The notes: generated by a model from the sequence alone, not told the origin. A DNA stretch of 6,071 nucleotides from Candidatus Hydrogenedentota bacterium (GCA_023145975.1 JAGLCZ010000164.1:1-6071), one strand, 5' to 3'. Counted from the stretch's first letter, positions 1-6,071 are shown. Translations and numbers: made by a program.

Positions 1-714
1 AACCTGATGAGTGCCGCAAAGTATTTTCAACAACTGATAGCAACGCATCCCGATACAGGTCGTTATCACGATGCCATTACCAAGCAGTATGAAGTTGGCG
101 ATTTATATTATGCGAAAGGGGAGCATCTTGCAGAAAAACGTTTTCGACTCTTCCGCAAACGTCCCTTCAAGCGTGCCGCTGAAGTTTACACCATGGTAGT
201 AGATAATCAGCCCTTTACCCCCGAAGCCGCTGAGGCACAGTATAAGGTTGGTCTCTGCCACTACGCCCGTAAAGAATATATTGACGCGGCATTTGAGTAT
301 CAGCGCGTCATTGAAGATTATGCTGCTTCCGACTGGGTCAATGATGCTTCCTACGGCTTAGCACGCTGCTACTACAAAGCATCCCTGCCGCCAGCCTATG
401 ACCAGACCCCGAGTCAATTGACCATTGCATCTATTGATGATTTTGCGGCACGCTATCCTGATGATGAACGGGGACCGGAACTTCAGGAACAGCGTGTAAA
501 AATGCGCGAATCTATTGCACAACAACGTTTAAAAACAGCACATTTCTATGAAAAGCGCAGGGAATTTCCTGCCGCAAAACTATACTATGAAATTCTGGTT
601 GATGACTTTTCCGATACATCTGCATCAGAAGAAGCTGTTATCTGGCTTGCAGAACATAATGGCGTGAGCCATGTCGGTGATAAATACGCAGAAGGCATTC
701 GTTCTACATTATGA
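1..714 (+). CDS. bamD: Outer-membrane assembly lipoprotein, BamD/YfiO family (5'-truncated by window edge)
   Basis: BamD is a periplasmic, lipid-anchored TPR protein of the BAM complex, which inserts beta-barrel proteins into the outer membrane. The visible 237 codons form an all-helical TPR-like array. Repeated pairs of helices with aromatic and alanine positions are seen (YHDAITKQYEVGDLYYAKGE, AQYKVGLCHYARKEYIDAAF, YGLARCYY). A BamD-type C-terminal part follows, with a YP-type turn (AARYPDD) and an 'AHFYEKRREFPAAKLYYEILV' style repeat near codons 181-200. The frame is open from base 1 (Asn-Leu precede the first Met at 7), and no signal peptide or lipobox Cys is present. The Met at 7 is therefore probably internal and the true start lies upstream. 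The stop overlaps the lptE start (ATGA, 711-714), which implies translational coupling. A generic TPR/tol-pal-type lipoprotein (YbgF-like) is the alternative, but pairing with lptE favours BamD. Confidence 0.82.
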   Translation, partial: NLMSAAKYFQQLIATHPDTGRYHDAITKQYEVGDLYYAKGEHLAEKRFRLFRKRPFKRAAEVYTMVVDNQPFTPEAAEAQYKVGLCHYARKEYIDAAFEYQRVIEDYAASDWVNDASYGLARCYYKASLPPAYDQTPSQLTIASIDDFAARYPDDERGPELQEQRVKMRESIAQQRLKTAHFYEKRREFPAAKLYYEILVDDFSDTSASEEAVIWLAEHNGVSHVGDKYAEGIRSTL

Positions 715-1295
715 GACTTTTCTCGACAAGAAACGTTCACGCGTGTGCATCACTGCTACTGATAACAGCGGTAATGCTCTGTGTCTCGTCCTGCGGCTAT
801 ACGACTCAAAGCTCTCTGGCTCCGATGTACCAGAGTATCTCGGTCTCTCCTATGTATGACACCAGTGCTCATTACGATTTACAAGCACCACTCACGAATG
901 CACTGGTACGGAAATTTGTCACTGACAGTCGCTTAAAGGTAGCCACACCTGAAGAGGCAGACTTACTCCTTGAAGGCGTTATCCTGGATATGGACCGCAA
1001 AGGTCTCTCGACTGTACAGGACGAAGTTACACAGTCGCTGCTGGTGGTAACTGCTTCCGTGCGGTTAACCGATCTGAATACGGGTGAGGTACTGTGGGAA
1101 GAACCCGTCATGGCAGGGGAAACGTCCTTTTATACCCGTGCAGCGGGTGTTTCCTCGGATCGGCTGCGAGGCAATACAGAAGTCTACCTAACTGCAGTAC
1201 GCTCTTTTGCATCCGAGCAAGAGAACAAGGCAGCCTCAGAAGCGCTGGAGCAATTAGCTTCGGATATTTTCTACCGGGTCGTGGAGCCTTGGTAA
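711..1295 (+). CDS. lptE: LPS-assembly lipoprotein LptE family
   Basis: LptE is the outer-membrane lipoprotein that plugs the LptD barrel and helps deliver LPS to the cell surface. The 194-residue product starts with a lipoprotein signal: a basic/polar n-region, a hydrophobic stretch at about 13-25, and a lipobox V-S-S-C with the lipidated Cys at residue 28, followed by Gly-Tyr as is common in this family (SCGY). The mature part has the family pattern: an N-terminal strand (SISVSPMYD), a helix with 'LTNALVRKFVTDSRLKV' (61-77), 'EADLLLEGVI' (82-91), an amphipathic strand pair ending in 'LTDLNTGEVLWEE' (119-131), and a C-terminal helix ending 'LASDIFYRVVEPW'. The start ATG at 711 is fixed by the ATGA overlap with bamD. 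The stop is immediately followed by the holA ATG, so the gene sits in the middle of an operon. Confidence 0.87.
   Translation: MRLFSTRNVHACASLLLITAVMLCVSSCGYTTQSSLAPMYQSISVSPMYDTSAHYDLQAPLTNALVRKFVTDSRLKVATPEEADLLLEGVILDMDRKGLSTVQDEVTQSLLVVTASVRLTDLNTGEVLWEEPVMAGETSFYTRAAGVSSDRLRGNTEVYLTAVRSFASEQENKAASEALEQLASDIFYRVVEPW
1282..1286 (+). promoter_or_regulatory. Ribosome binding site for holA, inside lptE
   Basis: A TGGAG purine-rich stretch lies 9 bases before the ATG at 1296, within the last codons of lptE. It supports the ATG that directly follows the lptE stop (TAA-ATG) as the holA start. Assigned by sequence match and spacing only. Confidence 0.5.
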
Positions 1296-2339
1296 ATGGT
1301 CGCCAAGATCCAGGACTTCATCGATAACATCGGCAAACACCCCCTCCCGCCGATAATCCTCTTTACATCGGATCCTAAGCCCCCATGGGGAAAAGATGCC
1401 TTTGAACCCTACCTTGTCGATGAGGCCGTTGATAAGCTTGTTAAGGCAAATATAGATCCGGGTATGCACGATCTGGCACTCACCACAATCTATGCGGATG
1501 AGACAGATCCCGGACAAGTGGCAGAAGAAGCGCGTACCCTCCCGTTCCTCGTAGAAAAACGCGTTGTCGTTGTACGTAATGCCAGTACTTATATGGCAAT
1601 GAACACCGAAAAAAGATCCCCGGTACTCCCCCTGCTCGCATGTTTGGAAGATCCCTCTGATTCTGCAATATTGATACTGATCGCCTCTAAGGCCGACAAA
1701 CGGAAACGCCTTTATAAAGCCTGTCAAAAAAATGGCGTCGTCGTAGAATGTCCTCAGCTGAGTAATCCTCAAATGGCAGAAAAAATCAGGCAAAAGATTC
1801 GCAAGCAAAATCTAAGCATCAAGCCCTCTGCCGTTACAGCATTGATTGAACGGGTGGGATCCAAACTCTCAGATATGGAAAATGCAATCACCCTGCTAAC
1901 CAGCTTTGTTTCCGGGAAAGATACCATTACTGAAAAAGATGTTCAGGACGCATGTGCCGACGTGGCGGAATCTACAATATGGGCGCTTACCGATGCTATT
2001 GCCCAGTCCAATGTTACCGCATCCCTTGAAGCACTCCATGAACTGATTGCAATGAACAAAAGTCCCGACGAAATAATGGGTACCATTAACTGGCTGCTCG
2101 AAAATGCTTACCGGGTACATCCGGAAACTCAAGCGACTGTTGCCAAACCCTTCGTTGCCAAAAAAGTCGCACCCCTGGCAGAAAAGTTTTCCCTTCAACG
2201 ATTAAAAGCCGCCCTTGCACTTTGTACACGCACCCATTTTTCATTACGCACCACAGGCGCAAACCATCATCTGCAAATTGAGATCCTGGTGATAAAGCTG
2301 GCAAAAGGAAAATCGCAGCGTTCATACCAAAAACGATAA
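1296..2339 (+). CDS. holA: DNA polymerase III delta subunit (clamp-loader wrench)
   Basis: The delta subunit opens the beta sliding clamp as part of the clamp loader. At 347 residues the protein is of normal length (about 340). The N-terminal AAA+-like domain lacks a Walker motif, as expected for delta. It shows the family landmarks 'PPIILFTSD' (18-26), then 'TIYADET' (64-70) and 'ARTLPFLVEKRVVVVRNAS' (79-97), corresponding to the clamp-binding 'plF..rR.v.v' element. 'SAILILIASKADKRKRLYK' (123-141) follows. The middle lid domain holds 'LIERVGSKLSDMENAITLL' (183-201) and 'ITEKDVQDA' (211-219). The C-terminal collar domain has the usual 'L..AL..C..THF.LRTTGANHHLQIEILVIKLA' pattern (303-337). 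The gene directly abuts lptE, the same neighbour as in Escherichia coli. It is functionally unrelated to the surrounding envelope genes. Identification is from motif order and context. Confidence 0.88.
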   Translation: MVAKIQDFIDNIGKHPLPPIILFTSDPKPPWGKDAFEPYLVDEAVDKLVKANIDPGMHDLALTTIYADETDPGQVAEEARTLPFLVEKRVVVVRNASTYMAMNTEKRSPVLPLLACLEDPSDSAILILIASKADKRKRLYKACQKNGVVVECPQLSNPQMAEKIRQKIRKQNLSIKPSAVTALIERVGSKLSDMENAITLLTSFVSGKDTITEKDVQDACADVAESTIWALTDAIAQSNVTASLEALHELIAMNKSPDEIMGTINWLLENAYRVHPETQATVAKPFVAKKVAPLAEKFSLQRLKAALALCTRTHFSLRTTGANHHLQIEILVIKLAKGKSQRSYQKR

Positions 2340-2457
2340 GCAGCAAATAAAAACCGGTGAAAACACAACATGCCATCTCTGCCAGTTACCATAAAAAAAT
2401 ATCCAGCATTTGCATCTTACAGAAACAATAGAGTAGATTTAATACCGTTTCATTTTT
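2340..2457 (+). other. Intergenic spacer between holA and the amidase gene; possible weak promoter
   Basis: This is the longest non-coding stretch in the window and the likely break between the bamD-lptE-holA unit and the cell-wall unit. It is A-rich. I see no stable hairpin followed by a U-run, so no intrinsic terminator is supported. A weak sigma70-like candidate is TTGCAT (2410-2415) with TAGATT (2434-2439) at 18 bases spacing, followed by further A/T-rich sequence. The -10 element matches at only four of six positions, so this is suggestive only. No clear Shine-Dalgarno sequence precedes the ATG at 2458. Confidence 0.3.
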
Positions 2458-3741
2458 ATGTTTCTGCCACTGTCTTCGATGTGCTTCCCTTTACCCAATG
2501 GTGATCACGTGCAATATAACCATAACATAGTTTTAGCGATTGTACTCCTCTTTCTAGGGTGTACAACTGCCGCGTATGCGGATGTCGCCTATTACGAGGC
2601 TACCGTCCAGGAAGAACGGATTGCTCTATCTGCAGCAATACTGTATGCACAGGAAATTCCCTATATATCTTTGGGCGACTTACTGCACCAGTTGGGCGGC
2701 TCTCTACAGATAACCCCTGCAAAGTGTCTGATCAATTATAGGGGAATAACAGTTATTTTGAAACCGGATACTGTCGCAATAACTGCCCCCGGGATTAGTT
2801 TTTCATTGCTGCATCCAGCACGGGTACATGAACAAGGGCTTTATTTGGCGCAAACTGATATTGCCGATTTTTTTTCACATACCTATAAAATCCATGTGGT
2901 AAAAGTAGAAGCGGAATCTGCTGTGCCGGCCCCGTCATCCTCAGAAACTCCTGCGTTGGATGAGGATACAGGTTCTCTGCTGGAAGTACTCCCGCTACCA
3001 TCCCCGGGAGACAATGAGCCTGAAATCATTGAGACAGGAAAAGCAGCGGGTAAAAAAGAAGATGAATACGTTACAGAAAATATATCGCCGCCTGAATCTA
3101 CCTCGGAAAACGCTGAATTTTTATCCCTCGATAACATCATCATACTGGATCCTGGACACGGTGGTCAGGACGTGGGTGCAACCGCCGGCAATACACTATT
3201 AGAAAAAGATATTTCGCTCTCTCTCTTGCTGAAACTCCGAAATATACTCAAGGAGACGACATCACTCACCCTGCATTTAACGCGAGATTCGGATAAAAAT
3301 ATGCCGCTGAGCACGCGCGGGAAAACAGCGGATGCAGGCGATCTATTAATCAGTATACATACCGGTTATTCAACGGCAGCAAGTGCACATGGCATAACTC
3401 TGTTCACCGACCAGCTTCCAAGCCCACCAAAATCAAATGCAGCGGAAAAAATACGCAGACAATATAACAAACGACGTACCTGTGGAGAAAAAGCGGCTAC
3501 AATCACTTATCGTATAGCGCACGTACTTGCAGAAGAAAATCTACCGGGACCGATTACGGTACGCACAGCGCCGCTGATCATACAACGCCTTAGCACAGTG
3601 CCGTGTATCCTGATTGAACTGGCCTATTTAAATAATCCAGACATTACAAATTTAATCACAGAAAACGAATATCAAACACATATAGCGGAAATACTGGCGC
3701 ATGCGATTAGTGTTGCATTGTCCCATAATACGAACTCGTAA
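2458..3741 (+). CDS. Secreted zinc N-acetylmuramoyl-L-alanine amidase (Amidase_3, AmiC/CwlV type) with N-terminal stalk-like domain
   Basis: The enzyme cleaves the amide bond between N-acetylmuramic acid and L-alanine of peptidoglycan in the periplasm, in cell separation or wall turnover. The catalytic domain occupies about residues 225-422. It has 'ILDPGHGGQDVGA' with zinc ligand His234, 'LLEKDISLSL' with zinc ligand Glu249, 'LHLTRDSD' (272-279), 'LLISIHTGYS' with zinc ligand His301, and 'VPCILIELAYLNN' with the catalytic Glu387. All four key residues are present. A hydrophobic signal segment (about 24-41, ending TTAAYA) precedes a 90-residue domain (about 50-145). Its 'ipYISLGDLLHQLGGSLQI...' and later 'GLYLAQTDIADFF' resemble copper-amine-oxidase-N/stalk domains. 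An acidic Pro/Ser/Glu linker runs from 152 to 222. The usual SIHaNA motif is altered to SIHTGYS. The start is uncertain: GTG at 2509 (codon 18) would give a cleaner, shorter signal peptide. Confidence 0.85.
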   Translation: MFLPLSSMCFPLPNGDHVQYNHNIVLAIVLLFLGCTTAAYADVAYYEATVQEERIALSAAILYAQEIPYISLGDLLHQLGGSLQITPAKCLINYRGITVILKPDTVAITAPGISFSLLHPARVHEQGLYLAQTDIADFFSHTYKIHVVKVEAESAVPAPSSSETPALDEDTGSLLEVLPLPSPGDNEPEIIETGKAAGKKEDEYVTENISPPESTSENAEFLSLDNIIILDPGHGGQDVGATAGNTLLEKDISLSLLLKLRNILKETTSLTLHLTRDSDKNMPLSTRGKTADAGDLLISIHTGYSTAASAHGITLFTDQLPSPPKSNAAEKIRRQYNKRRTCGEKAATITYRIAHVLAEENLPGPITVRTAPLIIQRLSTVPCILIELAYLNNPDITNLITENEYQTHIAEILAHAISVALSHNTNS

Positions 3742-3806
3742 CTGGTCCGTATACCTTTAAAATACTGTAAAATATCGTACGTAGGGATATTGATGGATAC
3801 AACATC
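3742..3806 (+). other. Short AT-rich spacer before the GerMN gene, with a 10-base-spaced TAAAATA direct repeat
   Basis: This 65-base gap holds two copies of TAAAATA (3758-3764 and 3768-3774) with starts exactly 10 bases apart, about one helical turn. The second copy contains TAAAAT, which resembles a -10 element, but no convincing -35 element lies 16-18 bases upstream. A secondary promoter is possible but unproven, and simple A/T richness may explain the repeat. No terminator hairpin is seen after the amidase stop. Confidence 0.3.
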
Positions 3807-3810
3807 ATGA
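3783..3810 (+). promoter_or_regulatory. Shine-Dalgarno sequence and five-codon mini-ORF coupled to the GerMN gene start
   Basis: AGGGA (3783-3787) lies 5 bases before ATG 3793, an optimal-type spacing. That ATG opens a frame of Met-Asp-Thr-Thr-Ser ending in TGA at 3808-3810. The TGA overlaps the gerM ATG (3807-3809) in the same ATGA arrangement used by the real gene junctions in this window. The same AGGGA is 19 bases from the gerM ATG, too far for normal initiation. No other ATG, GTG or TTG exists in the gerM frame between its upstream stop (3768-3770) and 3807. The arrangement suggests initiation at the mini-ORF with re-initiation on gerM, although chance is possible. Confidence 0.35.
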
Positions 3811-4472
3811 CATCTGTAGAAAAATCTTCCATTTTCAAACACTTGTTCTTAATGCTATGGGCTATGGGAACACTTGTACTCTTCTTTGTCGTAGGATTAC
3901 TCATTAATGAAATGGTTTCGAATGGTGCAAATCCATTGGCTGCCTTTTCGCCTGAAAAAGAAATGCCTGCAGCAACCCGTAGTAAAACAATAAAAATCAG
4001 TTCCCTGGGAACCAAAGAAATTTCACTGTACTTTACCAGTGAAGACGGACACTGGCTGACACCGGAAAATCGGGTAATAGAATACAGAAGCCATACGGTT
4101 GAAAACTGCCGAAAAGCACTGGACGGACTGTTGAACGGACCGCAGAACGAACAGTTATTCCCTCTATTACCTGCACAAACTGAGATACGCGCACTGTATT
4201 TACTGCCGGACGGAGAACTAACAATCGATATTTCCTCTGAAATATTGACATCCCCAGGCAGTCCCAAGAGTGCCGAAATGGAAGCACTCATGATATACGG
4301 CATTATCAATACCCTGACGCAACCCGTTCTTCAGGCTCCCGAAGGTACCGCAGTAAAAACGGTACGATTTCTTTTTGATGGTGCTTCGCCTCAAGAGTCA
4401 TTTCCAGCTCATCTGGACTTAAGTGCACCCCTCGAACAGGATGATCGCTGGACCCGGATAAATTCGGAATGA
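3807..4472 (+). CDS. Membrane-anchored GerMN-domain protein (GerM-like)
   Basis: The 221-residue protein has a single N-terminal membrane segment (about 13-34) with a short basic cytoplasmic start, so the bulk is expected in the periplasm. Residues 68-192 match the GerMN domain pattern: 'KEISLYFTSEDGHWLTPENRVI' (70-91), 'CRKALDGLLNGP' (101-112), 'LLPAQTEIRALYLLPDGELTIDIS' (120-143), 'EMEALMIYGIINTLTQ' (158-172), and a final 'VKTVRFLFDG' (183-192). GerM was named for spore germination/sporulation in Bacillus. Here the host is a diderm, and spore function should not be assumed; a general cell-wall-associated role is more likely. The gene lies 65 bases after the amidase gene, and its stop overlaps the murI ATG (ATGA, 4469-4472). 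In Bacillus subtilis gerM lies near the glutamate racemase gene racE, so the association with a racemase recurs across phyla. Confidence 0.83.
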   Translation: MTSVEKSSIFKHLFLMLWAMGTLVLFFVVGLLINEMVSNGANPLAAFSPEKEMPAATRSKTIKISSLGTKEISLYFTSEDGHWLTPENRVIEYRSHTVENCRKALDGLLNGPQNEQLFPLLPAQTEIRALYLLPDGELTIDISSEILTSPGSPKSAEMEALMIYGIINTLTQPVLQAPEGTAVKTVRFLFDGASPQESFPAHLDLSAPLEQDDRWTRINSE

Positions 4473-5290
4473 CTGAAGGCAATACTCCATATCGCCCTAT
4501 CGGGGTGTTTGATTCCGGTGTAGGCGGACTTACGGTCTGCCGAAAAATTGCAGCAACCCTGCCAGCCGAATCCATTGTATACCTGGGTGATACTGCACGT
4601 GTCCCCTATGGCTCCAAATCGGCGGCAACGGTAATTCGTTATGCTCAGGCCTGTGCAGATCTACTCGTCACCCATAACATAAAACTGCTTGTTGTCGCAT
4701 GTAATACTGCCACCGCATTTGCACTTGAGACCCTTCGCCAAAATCTTTCTATCCCGGTTCTGGGAGTAATCGACCCGGGTGCTCGTGCCGCATGCAGCGT
4801 CACTACTTCCGGGCGTATCGGTGTCATCGGAACACGCGGTGTTATCAACAGCAATATCTACACCAAGACAATTCAAAAGATACGCCCCGATACATGCGTC
4901 CATAGTGTTGCCTGTCCCTTGTTCGTTCCTTTTGCTGAAGAGGGCTGGACCGAAGGCAGCATCATTCACCAGGTAGCACAAACCTATCTGACTAAACTGA
5001 TCAAAAAGGACATTGACACGTTGGTATTGGGATGCACTCACTACCCATTATTGCGAAATCCTATCGCGGCAGTGGCAGGAAATTCAGTTCGTCTTGTAGA
5101 TAGCGCAGAAGAAACAGCCCGGGCTGTTGTCCGCACGATGGAGAAAGAAAATCTTCTTATTCGCGATAATGTACAGGGCACCCATCGTTTTCTCGTTAGT
5201 GATGGACCCGAAGGCTTCTCACAAACAGGTATTCAGTTCTTTGGGCAGGCACTGAGTGCCGTGGAATGGGTAGATGTGTGCCCGAAATAG
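4469..5290 (+). CDS. murI: Glutamate racemase
   Basis: MurI interconverts L- and D-glutamate in the cytoplasm without a cofactor, supplying D-glutamate for peptidoglycan stem peptides. The 273-residue length is typical. Motifs are complete and in order: 'IGVFDSGVGGLTV' (11-23, with Asp15 and Ser16), 'YLGDTARVPYGSKS' (38-51), 'LVVACNTATA' with catalytic Cys78, 'PVLGVIDPGARAA' (96-108), 'IGVIGTRGVINSNIY' (117-131), 'CPLFVPFAEEGW' (149-160), 'TLVLGCTHYPLL' with catalytic Cys189 followed by Thr190-His191, and 'LVDSAEETAR' (209-218). Both catalytic cysteines being intact argues for an active enzyme. Aspartate racemase is the nearest alternative family, but the full motif set is that of MurI. The start at 4469 is set by the ATGA overlap with the GerMN gene, which implies coupled translation. 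There is no clear Shine-Dalgarno sequence of its own. Confidence 0.95.
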   Translation: MTEGNTPYRPIGVFDSGVGGLTVCRKIAATLPAESIVYLGDTARVPYGSKSAATVIRYAQACADLLVTHNIKLLVVACNTATAFALETLRQNLSIPVLGVIDPGARAACSVTTSGRIGVIGTRGVINSNIYTKTIQKIRPDTCVHSVACPLFVPFAEEGWTEGSIIHQVAQTYLTKLIKKDIDTLVLGCTHYPLLRNPIAAVAGNSVRLVDSAEETARAVVRTMEKENLLIRDNVQGTHRFLVSDGPEGFSQTGIQFFGQALSAVEWVDVCPK

Positions 5291-5316
5291 AATATAAACA
5301 GAAATAAATTTACCGA

Positions 5317-6071
5317 ATGCAAAATAATAAATATACCCTATATACTCTTTTTTTTCAGCCCTCTCTGGTAAAGAGAAAGCGATCTGTTTTGTTCGCATTT
5401 CTGATACTTTCTGCCATTTCCATATTCTTTTTCTCAGCTGATTGCTATGCAGAGAATTCAACGTATAAAACAAATGACTCTGACTGTGACAAAATCAAAA
5501 AAATGGTCTTGGAAACAGCACTAGAACAGGGCGTTTCAACCCGCGTACTGGCTATTGCATCTATTCGGTATGAGAACAATAGCCGTATTTCCCGTTACAG
5601 CATTGTGCTGTCCCATCCATTAACCCCGGAACGCCTTATGAGTGCCCTCTCAGAAAATGGCGCAAAAGAAGGGATTAGCCTGCGGGTAGACATCCTCTCT
5701 AAAAACAAAATACTTATTCTTATACCGGTTGCAGACCGCCCCTGTGTCGAACTGTTATGTATATTAACAGAACCGCTCTCCCCCTCTTTTTACGATCTCA
5801 TAATGCCTGTTAAAGAGGATGACTTCGCAGAAACAGAAGAAATTCCGGTGGTGGAAGCGGAAACGATAGTGGAGCAGACTGTACCGGAAGTGGAGCAAGT
5901 TACACATCCGACTTTCCTTAATTCCGAAACGAGTACTACGAATGATGCTGTCATAGCAGAAGCCATAAAAGTATTTCAGCAAGACATTGAAAATTCAAAT
6001 AGAACAGAAAATGACACGGCTGTCGATAAAACGGAAGAACCTCGCGCCACGACAATAGAAATTACAGAAGC
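5317..6071 (+). CDS. Secreted protein of uncertain function, 3'-truncated by window edge; possibly a divergent polysaccharide deacetylase
   Basis: An open frame runs from ATG 5317 to the last base (251 full codons, no stop). An in-frame stop at 5305-5307 excludes an upstream start. It begins 26 bases after murI and probably belongs to the same transcript, though no Shine-Dalgarno sequence is evident. Residues 17-23 are basic (LVKRKRS), 24-40 are hydrophobic, and Cys-Tyr-Ala at 43-45 gives a plausible signal peptidase I site; the Asp before Cys43 argues against a lipobox. Residues 57-150 look like a compact alpha/beta domain: a helix (CDKIKKMVLETALEQG), then strands (ISRYSIVLSH, SLRVDILS, KILILIPVA) and a helix 'TPERLMSALSENGAKEG'. 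From about 164 onward there is an acidic, Thr/Glu/Val-rich linker. This resembles the N-terminal half of divergent polysaccharide deacetylases (YibQ/DUF610), but the catalytic domain would lie outside the window, so function is not assigned. Confidence 0.7.
   Translation, partial: MQNNKYTLYTLFFQPSLVKRKRSVLFAFLILSAISIFFFSADCYAENSTYKTNDSDCDKIKKMVLETALEQGVSTRVLAIASIRYENNSRISRYSIVLSHPLTPERLMSALSENGAKEGISLRVDILSKNKILILIPVADRPCVELLCILTEPLSPSFYDLIMPVKEDDFAETEEIPVVEAETIVEQTVPEVEQVTHPTFLNSETSTTNDAVIAEAIKVFQQDIENSNRTENDTAVDKTEEPRATTIEITE

Noticed and set aside
671..859. 62-codon plus-strand frame spanning the bamD/lptE junction
   Set aside because: Overlaps both genes in another frame; the coupled ATGA junction and the lipobox of lptE explain this region.
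1254..1808. 184-codon open frame on the minus strand opposite holA
   Set aside because: Lies fully over lptE 3' end and the confidently identified holA; Cys/His/Phe-rich composition typical of antisense shadow frames and no recognisable domain.
3707..4309. 200-codon open frame on the minus strand opposite the GerMN gene
   Set aside because: Covers the GerMN gene, whose domain pattern is clear; the antisense translation has no family features and would also overlap the amidase end.
3807..4472. GerMN protein as evidence of a spore-forming organism
   Set aside because: The domain occurs widely in non-spore formers, and the neighbouring lptE and bamD show a diderm; no sporulation genes are present.
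4661..5041. 126-codon open frame on the minus strand opposite murI
   Set aside because: Antisense shadow of a fully conserved glutamate racemase.
5358..5382. Small inverted repeat TCTCT...AGAGA after murI, considered as a terminator
   Set aside because: The stem is only five base pairs, no U-run follows, and it falls within the coding part of the next gene.
5764..5982. 72-codon minus-strand frame near the window end
   Set aside because: Lies inside the long plus-strand frame beginning at 5317, which has a signal peptide and continuous coding character to the window edge.

Overview
The window is a dense, co-directional (+ strand) block of cell-envelope genes with one replication gene embedded in it. 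The organism is a diderm (Gram-negative-type) bacterium: it encodes an outer-membrane beta-barrel assembly lipoprotein (BamD type) and an LPS-transport lipoprotein (LptE type). Base composition is moderate. The protein sequences and the gene set (a GerM-type domain protein, an amidase with a stalk-like N-terminal domain) do not look gammaproteobacterial. A PVC-superphylum lineage (Lentisphaerota/Kiritimatiellota-like) or a delta-proteobacterial-type lineage is my best guess, but this is inference and is not settled by the sequence.

Layout. Block 1 (1-2339): the 3' part of bamD overlaps lptE by an ATGA junction, and lptE abuts holA (TAA directly followed by ATG). These three must be read from one transcript. 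The lptE-holA pair is also adjacent in Escherichia coli. A gap of about 118 bp follows (up to 169 bp if the downstream gene uses a GTG start). Block 2 (2458-5290): a secreted zinc N-acetylmuramoyl-L-alanine amidase, then after 65 bp a membrane-anchored GerMN-domain protein, overlapping by ATGA with murI (glutamate racemase). Block 3 (5317 to the window end): the first 251 codons of a secreted protein whose stop codon lies outside the window. Its N-terminal part resembles the pre-catalytic region of divergent polysaccharide deacetylases, but the diagnostic part is not present.

How the genes fit together: BamD and LptE serve outer-membrane protein insertion and LPS export. MurI makes the D-glutamate for peptidoglycan stem peptides, and the amidase cleaves stem peptides from glycan strands. 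The GerMN protein is probably an envelope factor acting with the amidase. HolA (DNA polymerase III delta) is functionally unrelated and is a positional passenger.

No mobile elements, CRISPR arrays, tRNA/rRNA genes or convincing terminators were seen. This is ordinary core-genome content. I found no evidence of a previously undescribed system; the points most worth checking are the truncated last gene, a five-codon mini-ORF with a good Shine-Dalgarno sequence in front of gerM, and the start codon and modified motif of the amidase.
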